From Skermanella mucosa (GTDB taxonomy: Bacteria > Pseudomonadota > Alphaproteobacteria > Azospirillales > Azospirillaceae), in contig NZ_CP086107.1 in assembly GCF_016765655.2 (NCBI RefSeq), forward strand, positions 310,001 to 374,000: a stretch of DNA of 64,000 nt, in the 5' to 3' direction. This document shows, in pieces, positions 25,797-34,744 of the stretch. The position numbers and the translations under genes were made by a program. Position 1 is the first letter of the stretch. Each line of letters begins with the position of its first letter. The notes under the pieces are model-generated. The model was given only the letters and a program-made list of their open reading frames with translations. It was not told the origin of the DNA and ran no database searches.

Positions 25797-26546
25797 TTGG
25801 CGGACGCAAGCGCGGAGACGAACGGCGAACAATTCACCCCGGAGGCGGACATCAGGGAGTTCATCCTGGACCAGGGTTTTCCCTGCGTCGGAGCGAAGTC
25901 GGCCGTCCAGAAGGGAAGAATGACGGTCTATACCGCACGGAGCATCGAGAGTTCCTGGGACGACGTCGCGATCCAGGAGAGACTGATGCGCTTCGCCTGG
26001 GAGTACACCCAGGATCCCACGCTCTTCACCAGTTTCGCCGTCGTTTTCCAGGGGCCGGCCGGGCTCGCCGAGGAGGATTTCGAGCGCAACCTGTGGGACC
26101 GCGTCCAGTCCCTGACCGACAAGGACGCCTGGCAGGGCCAGCGCCACGATCCCCGGGTGAGCGCCGACCCGAACGACCCCCATTTCGCGCTCAGCTTCGG
26201 CGGACAGGCCTTCTTCGTCGTCGGACTCCATCCCCGGGCCAGCCGGCCGGCGCGCCGCTTCCGCCATCCGGCCATGATCTTCAACCTGCATGACCAGTTC
26301 CAGATGCTGCGCGACCAGGACCGCTATGAGAAGCTGCGCGCGGCCATCCTCGACCGCGACGTGAAGCTCGCGGGCGACGTCAATCCGATGCTTGCCCGGC
26401 ATGGCGAGAGTTCGGAGGCAAGGCAATACAGCGGCCGGATCATCGAGCCGGACTGGGCCTGCCCCTACAGCCGGAAGCCCGCCCCGGCAGCCCGTCCCCG
26501 CCCGCTCGATACCCTGCAATCCTTCCTGGGGAAACAAGATGCCTGA
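25797..26546 (+). CDS. YqcI/YcgG-family haem-dependent N-oxygenase (GntA-like)
   Basis: A 249-residue YqcI/YcgG protein. Family members include GntA, which N-hydroxylates a guanidino group in guanitoxin synthesis, so an amine or guanidine N-oxygenation is likely. Typical segments are SFAVVFQGP, FERNLWDRVQSL and HPAMIFNLHDQF, with conserved His residues that could bind haem. The start is a TTG at 25797 preceded by AAGGA. The DUF1989 gene overlaps its 3' end by 8 bp, a conserved pairing that suggests a joint pathway. Whether it shares transcription with bchEJ (69 bp upstream) is unknown. Confidence 0.8.
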   Translation: MADASAETNGEQFTPEADIREFILDQGFPCVGAKSAVQKGRMTVYTARSIESSWDDVAIQERLMRFAWEYTQDPTLFTSFAVVFQGPAGLAEEDFERNLWDRVQSLTDKDAWQGQRHDPRVSADPNDPHFALSFGGQAFFVVGLHPRASRPARRFRHPAMIFNLHDQFQMLRDQDRYEKLRAAILDRDVKLAGDVNPMLARHGESSEARQYSGRIIEPDWACPYSRKPAPAARPRPLDTLQSFLGKQDA

Positions 26547-27159
26547 GGCGCGCGGAACCATCGTCGCCATCCCGCCGCGCAGCGGCGTGGCGTTCGAACT
26601 GGATGCCGGCGATACGCTGGCGGTGATCGATCCGGAAGGCGGCCAGGTCGCCGACCTTCTCGCCGTTTCCCGGGCGGACACCCGCGAAATGATCTCCTCG
26701 GGCAGGACCCTCGATTACGCCGAGCGGATCTACCTGACGACGGGCGACAAGCTCTATTCGAACCGTTCGAACGTGATGCTCGACATCGTCGAGGATACCG
26801 TGGGACGCCACGATTTCCTGCTGACCCCGTGCAGCGAAGCGACTTTCCGGCTCTGCTACGAGAACGAGCCGCCGCACCCGGGGTGCCATGGCAACCTCGC
26901 CGGGGCCTTGCGTCCCTACGGGATCGGGGAAGACGCCATCCCCGTCGCGTTCAACTGTTTCATGAACGTGCCGGTGGACGGCGAGACCGGCCGGTTCAAG
27001 GTGCTGCCGCCCCTGAGCAAGGCGGGGGACCGCATCGTCTTCAGGGCGCGGATGGATCTGGTGATCGGCCTCACGGCCTGTTCGGCGCCGGCGAGCAACG
27101 GCGGCAGCTTCAAGCCCATCCATTACTCCGTCCGGAAAGCCGGAGACGCGCCCCCGTGA
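26539..27159 (+). CDS. DUF1989 family protein (urea carboxylase-associated type)
   Basis: A 206-residue DUF1989 protein. Family blocks include GGQVADLLA, MISSGRTLDY, CHGNLAGAL and VAFNCFMNVPV, with conserved His and Cys residues. Relatives act beside urea or guanidine carboxylase, some as guanidine-carboxylase-associated hydrolase subunits. No carboxylase or allophanate hydrolase is in the window, so here it is tied to the overlapping N-oxygenase gene. A role on a hydroxyguanidine-like product is inference. Confidence 0.8.
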   Translation: MPEARGTIVAIPPRSGVAFELDAGDTLAVIDPEGGQVADLLAVSRADTREMISSGRTLDYAERIYLTTGDKLYSNRSNVMLDIVEDTVGRHDFLLTPCSEATFRLCYENEPPHPGCHGNLAGALRPYGIGEDAIPVAFNCFMNVPVDGETGRFKVLPPLSKAGDRIVFRARMDLVIGLTACSAPASNGGSFKPIHYSVRKAGDAPP

Positions 27160-27681
27160 TCCGGCCAAGTGCGGCATTTCCGTTCCGACGCCATCATGGA
27201 CATCCGGATCTCCCGACGCCCCGCAGCGCGTTGCCGCTCCCGTTACCCGCTCTCGTTCGCGTAAGGTTTCAGGGAAGATCTCCGAGGCGCCGAACATATC
27301 TGCTGTGGACGCGACACTCGCACTGACGGCGTGACTCAAGCGAAATGACCTCCGGAGAAGCCGGCGCGGATCAGCATGTTTGGGTAGGAACGGGGCAATT
27401 CGTCCCGGTCGACACAGGGTGGTACACCTCGTCTGCGAATAAACTCTCAATGAGCATCTTCCGGAGGTCTGCTCGAAACGCCGCTTCAAGCGTCCCGAGC
27501 ATGCAGTATAAATTTAAGTAAAGGAACCGAAATAGTAAGCCGTAATCTTGCCGAATCATTTAATTGTAATTTTTGGACAATAACGGTACCGAAGAGATTC
27601 ATATATCTGCAACACTTCCGCGTTCTGCCTGTTACGCCTCCCCGATCAGGTGCGGCGCACAATGCCATTCAGCCATTCGCA
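27160..27681. other. AT-richer gene-free stretch
   Basis: About 520 bp with no supported gene and, at 27490-27600, clearly lower GC than elsewhere (TATAAATTTAAG, TTTAATTGTAATTTTTGG). It contains a 38-bp copy of a diverged repeat (27413-27450) and probably the promoter of the two unrecognised genes that follow. The composition suggests inserted or decayed foreign DNA. Confidence 0.55.
27413..27450. repeat. Diverged dispersed repeat, copy 1
   Basis: Matches 62846-62883 at 31 of 38 positions; all seven differences are transitions. On the minus strand it reads ESLFAD followed by a HPV/RPV block in both copies, so it may be the relic of a coding segment. Origin unknown. Confidence 0.6.
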
Positions 27682-27924
27682 ATGGGGAATCCCATGCCAG
27701 ATCAGATGAACGGGAAGAGTGAGATAGCTCGACGACTTGCCTGTCTGGTCGGGCTCGCAGGGATGCCAGTCAGGGCAAGCGATGAAGCGATCCCGTACGT
27801 AACGACGGACGACTGGGGCAAAGTGTTGGTGGCCGACCATGAGGCCATTCAGATCGCCCTGACGGAAGGTACCGTGTTCCGCGATCCGGAAAGCGGCTTC
27901 TTGAAGGCTAGACCTCCAACATAG
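27682..27924 (+). CDS. Small protein of unknown function, first gene of a pair
   Basis: An 80-residue soluble protein that I do not recognise. It starts MGNPMPDQMNGKSEIARRLA; ATGs at 27694 and 27706 are alternatives. The C-terminal half (VLVADHEAIQIALTEGTVFRDPES) looks like a folded alpha/beta segment. There is no signal or membrane segment. The next gene starts 29 bp later with a strong ribosome-binding site, so they are likely one unit. Small-gene-then-larger-gene order resembles toxin-antitoxin or immunity pairs, but no motif supports that. Confidence 0.55.
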   Translation: MGNPMPDQMNGKSEIARRLACLVGLAGMPVRASDEAIPYVTTDDWGKVLVADHEAIQIALTEGTVFRDPESGFLKARPPT

Positions 27925-27953
27925 GACCGAGCTGTTTTCAGAGGAGGAACGCC

Positions 27954-28553
27954 ATGTCGGCGTTTGATTTGCCTGTTGCCTTGGAGAACCGAAGCGGGAT
28001 GGTGCATCCTGTCGCCTTGGAAGCGATGCGGGTCAAAGCTCTGGGAATCTATTGCTGGGACCCGGAGGACGGCCGATGCCCTCAGGCTGGACGGCTTTCG
28101 ATGGACCTGTTCGGCGATGAAATCCACGCGGGGTCGGCCTATACGGAACGCGAGATCATGATCATCGGGGAGGAGTGCGAGCGCACCCTGGAATGGCTCG
28201 TCGGCGATCGCGGCCTCTGCGAGGCGGGTACTGAACGGGGGCGTTCCAACACTCTCTGGTGCCACCTGAAATGGATGCGACGGGAGCGGGACCGCCTGAT
28301 CGCCAGCAGGATATCCAACTCTCTTGCCGATACCGCAAACGGCGGCAAGGCGTTCGAGGTCGGCTTCGGCTTCCTGCTGAACCATGCGTACTGGAGCGAC
28401 GACTACGAGTGGCTCCTGCAGCGGATTCGCAACCTGCTCGACCTCGTGAACACCGGCCGGTACTACATGGATTTCGGCACCCTGACGATCTGGTTCGAGA
28501 ATGAGGTTGATGCAGCGGCTTTTCGAAAGCGTGTGGCGGCGCTCAGAACCTGA
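27954..28553 (+). CDS. Protein of unknown function, second gene of the pair
   Basis: A 199-residue soluble protein of unknown family. The ATG at 27954 follows GAGGAGG. It is rich in Trp and acidic residues; the middle (WCHLKWMRRERDRLIASRIS) is a basic helix and the C-terminus (TLTIWFENEVDAAAFRKRVA) resembles a small ferredoxin-like strand-helix unit. No enzyme motif is seen. Codon use is less GC-biased than in neighbouring operons, in keeping with later acquisition. Confidence 0.6.
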   Translation: MSAFDLPVALENRSGMVHPVALEAMRVKALGIYCWDPEDGRCPQAGRLSMDLFGDEIHAGSAYTEREIMIIGEECERTLEWLVGDRGLCEAGTERGRSNTLWCHLKWMRRERDRLIASRISNSLADTANGGKAFEVGFGFLLNHAYWSDDYEWLLQRIRNLLDLVNTGRYYMDFGTLTIWFENEVDAAAFRKRVAALRT

Positions 28554-28815
28554 ACCTCGACCAGCATGCCTGGCCGACCATCCCGGCGCATTGGCCATGG
28601 GGCGGCAGCCGGCCAGTCCCTGGTCGCGTGTTTGCACGGTTTCATACCGAACTGCCGCTGCCGCATTCTTTTGCGCATCACCGCGATCGGTTGGCCATCG
28701 CGCTGTTGGACTGGCCGCCGTCCTGTGTGACGAGCAGTCCCGGTCCTTTCTTGACTAGCCTGAAGCGTGACACGGATATCTGTCGATCACCCTATCTGGA
28801 GCTCATCTGCCCGCT

Positions 28816-30543
28816 ATGCCATTCCCATCTCTCGACCCCGCGTTGCTGGAAGCCCTGTCCGCGCGTGGCTATGCCGAGCCGACGGCGGTGCAGGCCGCCG
28901 TGCTGCAGCCGGAGGTCCTTGGGCGCGACCTGCTGGTCTCGGCCCAGACCGGTTCGGGCAAGACAGTCGCCTACGGCCTGGGCGCGGCCCCGGATCTCCT
29001 CGAAGCGGACAGGGGCGACGGAAGATCCCGTCCGCCCCGCATGCTGGTGATTGCGCCGACACGGGAATTGGCGTTGCAGGTCGGCGGCGAACTGGAATGG
29101 CTGTATGCCCGGCTCGGGTTCCGGATCGTCACCTGCGTCGGAGGCACCGACATGCGCCGGGAACGTCGCGCCCTGGCCGACGGCGCCGACGTGGTGGTCG
29201 GAACACCGGGACGGCTGCGCGATCACCTGGAGCGGGACGGCCTGGATGCAACCGCTTTGCGGGTAGTGGTGCTCGACGAGGCCGACGAGATGCTGGACCT
29301 CGGCTTCCGCGAGGACCTCGAGGCTATTCTCGACGAGACGCCGCCGGAGCGCCGCACCCTGCTGTTCTCCGCCACCGTCCCGCGGGGCATCGCAGCCCTG
29401 GCCAAGCGCTACCAGCGCAACGCGTTGCGGATCGAGGCGACCGCGGGCGGCGAGCCGCACGGTGACATCGAGTACCGTGCCATGCTCGCGGCACCGCTGG
29501 AAACCGAGCGCGCCCTGGTCAACGTGCTGCGCTATTTCGAGGCCCGAGGCACGCTGGTGTTCTGCGCTACCCGTGAGGCGGTGGCGCGGCTTCAGGGCAA
29601 TCTGCTGGAGCGGGGCTTCTCGGCCGTGGCTTTGTCGGGGGAACTCGGCCAGGCGGAACGCACCCGGGCGCTGCAGTCGCTGCGCGATGGCCGGGCGCGG
29701 GTCTGCGTGGCGACCGACGTGGCGGCGCGCGGCATCGACCTGCCGGACCTTGGCTTGGTGGTTCACGCCGACCTGCCGCGCGACCCGGCGACGCTGCTGC
29801 ATCGAAGCGGGCGCACGGGCCGGGCCGGCCGCAAGGGAACCTGCGTCCTGCTCGTGCCGCACACGCGACGCCGGGCCGCCGAACGCCTCCTCAGGGATGC
29901 TGGTGTGCAAGCCGCCTGGTCCGCCCCGCCGGCCGCCGAGGAGGTGCTGGCACGCGACCGCGAGCGGCTGGAGCGCGAAGCGATATCCCTCGCCGCCGAG
30001 GACGTGTCGGAAGACGATCTCGCCGTGGCCAGGACCCTGTTGGCGGAACGCGATCCCGAGCGCATCGCGGCCGCCCTGGTACGTGCGCTACGCGCGCCGC
30101 TGCCCGCCGCCGAGGAGCTCTCGGCGGGCGCTGACGGCGGGGATCGACGCGACCGGTCCGAGCGACCGGAAGAGGGCGGTGGCAATGGCGATTATGCACG
30201 GTTCCGGATCAACATCGGCCGGGCAGGCAATGCCGACCCGCGTTGGCTGCTGCCGTTCCTGTGCCGTCGGGGGCACGTGACCCGCAAGGAGATCGGCCGC
30301 ATCCGCGTGTTTGACCGCGAAACCGAGTTCGAGGTGACCAGCAGCGCGGCCGCCCGTTTCGTCGCGGCGATCCGGCGCAAGCCATCCGGGCCGGACGGGC
30401 GGGACGGCGACGACGGCGAGATCCGGATCGAGCCGGTCCGCGATGGAGGTCCGCGCCGCAACGCGAGCGCTCGCCAGCGCGATCGTGGCCCGATACCGCC
30501 AAAGCGCCCAAGCCGGGCTCCGGCACCGGCCCGGGATGCGTGA
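28816..30543 (+). CDS. DEAD-box RNA helicase, DbpA-like
   Basis: A 575-residue ATP-dependent RNA helicase. Q-motif region ARGYAEPTAVQ, motif I QTGSGKT (44-50), DEAD box LDEADEMLDLGF near 152-163, SAT, and HRSGRTGRAGRKG are all intact. The C-terminal part (about 455-530) has the DbpA RNA-binding-domain pattern (RFRINIGRAGNADPRWLLPFLC), which recognises 23S rRNA. A 50S ribosome assembly role is likely. It ends with a basic Arg/Pro-rich tail. Monocistronic. Confidence 0.9.
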   Translation: MPFPSLDPALLEALSARGYAEPTAVQAAVLQPEVLGRDLLVSAQTGSGKTVAYGLGAAPDLLEADRGDGRSRPPRMLVIAPTRELALQVGGELEWLYARLGFRIVTCVGGTDMRRERRALADGADVVVGTPGRLRDHLERDGLDATALRVVVLDEADEMLDLGFREDLEAILDETPPERRTLLFSATVPRGIAALAKRYQRNALRIEATAGGEPHGDIEYRAMLAAPLETERALVNVLRYFEARGTLVFCATREAVARLQGNLLERGFSAVALSGELGQAERTRALQSLRDGRARVCVATDVAARGIDLPDLGLVVHADLPRDPATLLHRSGRTGRAGRKGTCVLLVPHTRRRAAERLLRDAGVQAAWSAPPAAEEVLARDRERLEREAISLAAEDVSEDDLAVARTLLAERDPERIAAALVRALRAPLPAAEELSAGADGGDRRDRSERPEEGGGNGDYARFRINIGRAGNADPRWLLPFLCRRGHVTRKEIGRIRVFDRETEFEVTSSAAARFVAAIRRKPSGPDGRDGDDGEIRIEPVRDGGPRRNASARQRDRGPIPPKRPSRAPAPARDA

Positions 30544-30743
30544 CTCCTCGGACCGCGGGTGCCCGGTCTGTTCGTGAGCTGAGTGTCTGTTGAGCAATGA
30601 ACAGCTGTGCAGCGACGATTTCGAAGTCCGGCCCTATTGCCGCACGAGGATGGCTATCCGCCGGACCCTGTATGAACGCCGAACAGGTCGTGCGCCGAAG
30701 CCGGGTCGCCTTGCGGAAGTCCCGCAGCTTCGCGCCGCCCCCG

Positions 30744-32723
30744 CTATAGTCGTGCCCTGACCTCGGCCGCGACCCGCTCCGGCGTGATGCCGAAATGGTC
30801 GTAAAGGTCCGGCACGGAGCCGGAGGCACCGAAGCCGTCCATGCCCACGAACCCGCCATCCTCGCCGACATACCGGTCCCAGCCCTGGCGCACGGCCGCC
30901 TCGACGGCCACCCGCACCGTGCCGCGATCGATGACCCGGGTCCGGTAGGCCGCGTCCTGCAGGTCGAACAGCTCCCAGCACGGCATCGAGACCACCGCTG
31001 TCGGGATACCCTCGGCCTGGAGCGCCGCGCGGGCCTTCAGGGCGATGGACACCTCCGAGCCGGTCGCCAGGATCGTCGCCCGCCGGGCGCCGCCCTCGGC
31101 TTCGGCGAGGACATAGGCGCCCCGGCTCGACCGGTTCTCGTCCGATCCGTCGGTGCGCACCGCTTCGAGCGGCTGGCGCGGGAACATCAGCGAGCAGGGA
31201 CCCGTGCGATGGTTCATGGCGATCTCCCAGCACTCGACCGCCTCGACGGCGTCCGCGGGGCGCAGCACCAGCATGTTGGGCATCGCGCGGAACGAGGCGA
31301 GGAACTCCACCGGCTGGTGGGTCGGCCCGTTGGTGCCGACGCCGATGGAGTCGTGGCTGAAGACATACTTCACCGGCAGGCCCATCAATGCCGACATGCG
31401 CATGGGCGCGCGGTTGTAGTCCGAGAAGACCAGGTAGGTCACCCCGACCGGCACCACCCCGCCATGGGACGCCATGCCGTTCAGCATCGAGGCCATCACG
31501 TGCTCGCGCACGCCGTAATGGACGTAGCGGCCGCTCCGGTCGTCCGCGGTGAAGGCGGAAAGCCGCCGCTTGTGCAGGGTGGCGCCTTCGAGGTCGGGCG
31601 CCCCCGATACCAGTTCGGGAATCGCCTCGGCCAGGAGGTCGACGATGTCGCCCGAGATCTTGTAGCCGTGGTCGACGTGCCGGGTCTCCGCGGCCCGCCG
31701 CTTGTAGTCCAGCAAGGCCGTCTCCCAGCCGTCCGGCAGGCGCCCCTCGCGGAGGCGGTCGAAGTCGCGGCGCTTTTGCGGGTCCAGGGCCGCGACGCGG
31801 CCCTGCCACGCCTCGTACTCGGGCTCGCTCCGGCGCCCGGCTTCCCGCCAGGCCGACAGTATGGCGTCGGGGATCTCGAACGGCGCATGGGGCCACCCGA
31901 GATGCTGCCTTGCGGCATCGGTGTCCTCCTTGAAGACACGGCCACCGTGGGCGGCCCGCTGTCCCTGGACCCGGGGTATTCCCCGCCCGATCGTGGTGGC
32001 GCAGGCGATCATCGACGGCCGGGGATCCGCCTTGGCCCGGGCGATCGCGGAGGATACCGCCTCCGGATCATGCCCGTCGACCTCCTGGACATGCCAGTTG
32101 CTGGCGCGGAAGCGTGCGGCCATGTCGTCGGAAAGGGCGAGATCGATAGCGCCGTCGTCGGTGATCCGGTTGTCGTCCCACAGGAAAGTCAGCTTGCCGA
32201 GCCGCAGGTGCCCGGCCAGCGAGACGACCTCCTGGCCGACGCCCTCGTGGAGGCAGCCGTCGCCGACCAGCGCGTAGGTATGATGGTCCACGATGCCCGG
32301 GCCGAACCACCGGTTCAGGATGGCTTCGGCCAGGGCCATGCCGGCGGCGTTGGCGATGCCCTGGCCGAGCAGGCCGGTCGTGACCTCGATGCCCGCGGCC
32401 GGGTCGTATTCCGGGTGGCCGGCGCAGTGGGACCCGAGGACGCGGAAACGCTTGATCTCGTCCAGGCCGATCTTCCCGTAGCCGGTCAGGTAGAGCAGCG
32501 AATAGAGGAGCATGGAGCCGTGGCCGTTCGACTGCACGAAGCGGTCGCGGTCGAACCAGAGCGGGTCGCGCGCGTTGAACTTGAGGTGGCGCGTGAAGAG
32601 TGCCGTGGTGATGTCGGCGGCCCCGAGCGGGGTGCCGGGATGGCCCTCGCCGGCACGCTCGATCGCGTCCATGGACAGAAAGCGGATCGCGTTGGCCATC
32701 AGGCGGGGATCGACGCTGGTCAT
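30744..32723 (-). CDS. tkt: Transketolase, full length
   Basis: A thiamine-diphosphate enzyme of 659 residues that moves two-carbon ketol units. It opens with RLMANAIRFLSMDAIERAGEGHPG, has the TPP motif GDGCLHEG...WDDN, and the C-terminal FGASG block. All three domains are present. The ATG at 32723 follows AAGGA. It is the last gene of a leftward unit that also holds a split transketolase, so it may serve one catabolic pathway rather than, or as well as, the central pentose phosphate cycle. Confidence 0.92.
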   Translation of the reverse strand: MTSVDPRLMANAIRFLSMDAIERAGEGHPGTPLGAADITTALFTRHLKFNARDPLWFDRDRFVQSNGHGSMLLYSLLYLTGYGKIGLDEIKRFRVLGSHCAGHPEYDPAAGIEVTTGLLGQGIANAAGMALAEAILNRWFGPGIVDHHTYALVGDGCLHEGVGQEVVSLAGHLRLGKLTFLWDDNRITDDGAIDLALSDDMAARFRASNWHVQEVDGHDPEAVSSAIARAKADPRPSMIACATTIGRGIPRVQGQRAAHGGRVFKEDTDAARQHLGWPHAPFEIPDAILSAWREAGRRSEPEYEAWQGRVAALDPQKRRDFDRLREGRLPDGWETALLDYKRRAAETRHVDHGYKISGDIVDLLAEAIPELVSGAPDLEGATLHKRRLSAFTADDRSGRYVHYGVREHVMASMLNGMASHGGVVPVGVTYLVFSDYNRAPMRMSALMGLPVKYVFSHDSIGVGTNGPTHQPVEFLASFRAMPNMLVLRPADAVEAVECWEIAMNHRTGPCSLMFPRQPLEAVRTDGSDENRSSRGAYVLAEAEGGARRATILATGSEVSIALKARAALQAEGIPTAVVSMPCWELFDLQDAAYRTRVIDRGTVRVAVEAAVRQGWDRYVGEDGGFVGMDGFGASGSVPDLYDHFGITPERVAAEVRARL

Positions 32724-32761
32724 GGCGGCGGGTCCTTCTTGGCTGTTCGGTGACGGATCGC

Positions 32762-33721
32762 TCACGTGACCAGGTTCCGGGGCTGGCCGGCGACGAAGGC
32801 TTCGATGCAGGCGGTGACCTGGTCGGCGACCTCCTGCCGGGCTTCCCGGCTCGCCCAGCCGACATGCGGCGTCAGGATGAAGTCGGGCCGCTTCGCCAGC
32901 CGCATGAACGGATGGTCCGGCGGGGGAGGTTCGACCGACACGGCGTCGACGGCGGCGCCGGCGATCTGGCCGCTCTCCAGCGCCTGCACCAGGTCCGCCT
33001 CGACGATCAGCCCGCCGCGCGCCGTGTTCACGACGATGGGCCGGCGCCGCATCCGGGAGAACTCGGCCGCGCCCAGCAGATCCCGCGTCTGCGGAGTGAG
33101 CGGGCAATGGAGGGTCAGCACGTCGCTTCGCTCCAGGACCTCCTCGAACGGCGTGTAGAGCGGCCCCATGCCGGTGCTGCCCTTGTGCGCCGAGAACAGC
33201 ACCTGCATGCCGAAGGCCCGGCCGAGTGCGGCGACCGCCTGGCCGATCGCGCCTTCGCCGACGATGCCGAGCGTGGAGCCGTGGAGATCCCGGATCGGAT
33301 GGTCGAGCAGGGTGAACTGGGCCGCGCGCTGCCACGCTCCGGACGCCACGGACTCGCGATACGCCATCAGGGACCGGCGGAGCGCGAGGATGAGGGAGAA
33401 GGTATGCTCCGGGACCGTGTGGACCGCGTAGGCCTGCACGTTGGAGACCGGAATCCCGCGCCGGCGGCAGGCGGCCAGGTCGACATTGTCGGTACCGGTC
33501 GCCGCCACCGCGACGAACTTGAGGTTCGGGAGTTGATCCAGCACCGGCTCCCGCAGGGGGACCTTGTTGACGATCAGGATGCTCGCCTCGCGGGCGCGTT
33601 CGAGCACCTGGTCGGCAGTGGTCTTGCCGTGGACCTCCCAGCCATGGCTGAAGGAGGGGCGGCGCATCGTCACCTCGGGACCGAGGGTTTCATGATCAAG
33701 GAAGACGATAGTCTCGGACAT
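32762..33721 (-). CDS. D-2-hydroxyacid dehydrogenase (glycerate/hydroxypyruvate reductase type)
   Basis: A 319-residue NAD(P)-dependent D-2-hydroxyacid dehydrogenase. The nucleotide-binding motif is GIVGEGAIGQAVA near 156-168, and the catalytic Arg (NTARGG), Glu (VSVEPP) and His (TPHVGWAS) are in place. It resembles HprA-type glycerate dehydrogenases. The neighbouring transketolase and threonate-type dehydrogenase suggest it reduces hydroxypyruvate or a related C3-C4 keto acid. Confidence 0.87.
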   Translation of the reverse strand: MSETIVFLDHETLGPEVTMRRPSFSHGWEVHGKTTADQVLERAREASILIVNKVPLREPVLDQLPNLKFVAVAATGTDNVDLAACRRRGIPVSNVQAYAVHTVPEHTFSLILALRRSLMAYRESVASGAWQRAAQFTLLDHPIRDLHGSTLGIVGEGAIGQAVAALGRAFGMQVLFSAHKGSTGMGPLYTPFEEVLERSDVLTLHCPLTPQTRDLLGAAEFSRMRRRPIVVNTARGGLIVEADLVQALESGQIAGAAVDAVSVEPPPPDHPFMRLAKRPDFILTPHVGWASREARQEVADQVTACIEAFVAGQPRNLVT

Positions 33722-33800
33722 GGTCTGGCCTTTCTGGGCTGCGGCGCGGCCGGCTCATCGGGGCGGATGGGGCCGTGGGGCTCGCGGGGGCGGCGTGCGG

Positions 33801-34688
33801 CTACCGGGAACCGCCGGTTCCGTTCATCGCATGGTATGTGCGGATCACTTGGCTGTCGTCGGCACCGCCCTCGCCGCGCCCGGACGTGGCGAGGAACAGC
33901 TGGTGGGCGACGGCCGCCAGCGGCAGCGCCACCTTGGCGTCGCGGCCCGCCTCCAGAACGATCCCGAGATCCTTGACGAAGATGTCGACGGCGCTCGTGA
34001 TTTCCGGATCGGCCTCGAGCATGCGCGGACCGCGGTCCTTCAGCATCCAGCTCGATGCCGAGGATCCGCCCATGATCTTCAGCAGGATGTTCAGGTCGAC
34101 TCCCTTCCGGACGGCCAGCGCGAAGGCTTCCGCGACCACGGCGATGTGGACGCCGCAGAGCAGCTGGTTGACGGTCTTGACCGTCGCCCCCTGCCCCGGC
34201 TCCTCGCCGACATGGTGGACCTTGTCGCCGAGCGCCTCGAGGATGGGCCTGGCCTTCTCGAACACCGGCCGGCGCGCCGCCGCCATGATCGTCAGCGTCG
34301 CCCCCACGGCGCCGACGACGCCGCCCGAGACGGGGGAGTCGACGAAACTCCGTCCCGTCTCCTCGACGCGCCGGGCAAGGCCGGCCACCTCGCCCGGCGG
34401 GCAGGTCGCCATCAGGACGACGATCCCGTCCGGTGCCACACCGTCCAGCGCGCCGTCGGCGAACAGCACCGTCTCGGCCTGAGCCGCGTTCACGACCATC
34501 AGGACAAGGGCGTCGGCGCCCCGCGCCGCCTCCGCCGCCGTGCCGGCGCCGGCGCCGCCGGCCCGCTCCAGGGCGGAGACGGACTCCGCCCGAAGGTCGA
34601 ACCCGCGGACGCGGTGGCCCGCCTTCAGCAGGTTGGTGGCCATGGGCAGGCCCATGGACCCGAGGCCGATGAATCCTATGGTCGTCAT
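33801..34688 (-). CDS. 3-hydroxyisobutyrate dehydrogenase-family protein, L-threonate dehydrogenase-like
   Basis: A 295-residue beta-hydroxyacid dehydrogenase with GFIGLGSMGLPMATNL at the N-terminus, DSPVSGG near 120, and the catalytic Lys in GATVKTVNQLLCGVHIA. That block and the following AEAFALA match LtnD-type L-threonate 2-dehydrogenases. The usual LtnD partners (a four-carbon acid sugar kinase, DUF1537, and an isomerase) are absent, so threonate as substrate is doubtful. The ATG at 34688 follows GGGAGGG. Confidence 0.85.
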   Translation of the reverse strand: MTTIGFIGLGSMGLPMATNLLKAGHRVRGFDLRAESVSALERAGGAGAGTAAEAARGADALVLMVVNAAQAETVLFADGALDGVAPDGIVVLMATCPPGEVAGLARRVEETGRSFVDSPVSGGVVGAVGATLTIMAAARRPVFEKARPILEALGDKVHHVGEEPGQGATVKTVNQLLCGVHIAVVAEAFALAVRKGVDLNILLKIMGGSSASSWMLKDRGPRMLEADPEITSAVDIFVKDLGIVLEAGRDAKVALPLAAVAHQLFLATSGRGEGGADDSQVIRTYHAMNGTGGSR

Positions 34689-34744
34689 GTCGAACCCTCC
34701 CGGTTGGTTTCTTGTCAGAGTTTCGGATCCGGCGCCTTCCGGCG

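Noticed and set aside
33801..34688. An L-threonate pathway (ltnD, ltnK/otnK, otnI)
   Set aside because: The dehydrogenase looks like LtnD but the kinase and isomerase genes are absent.
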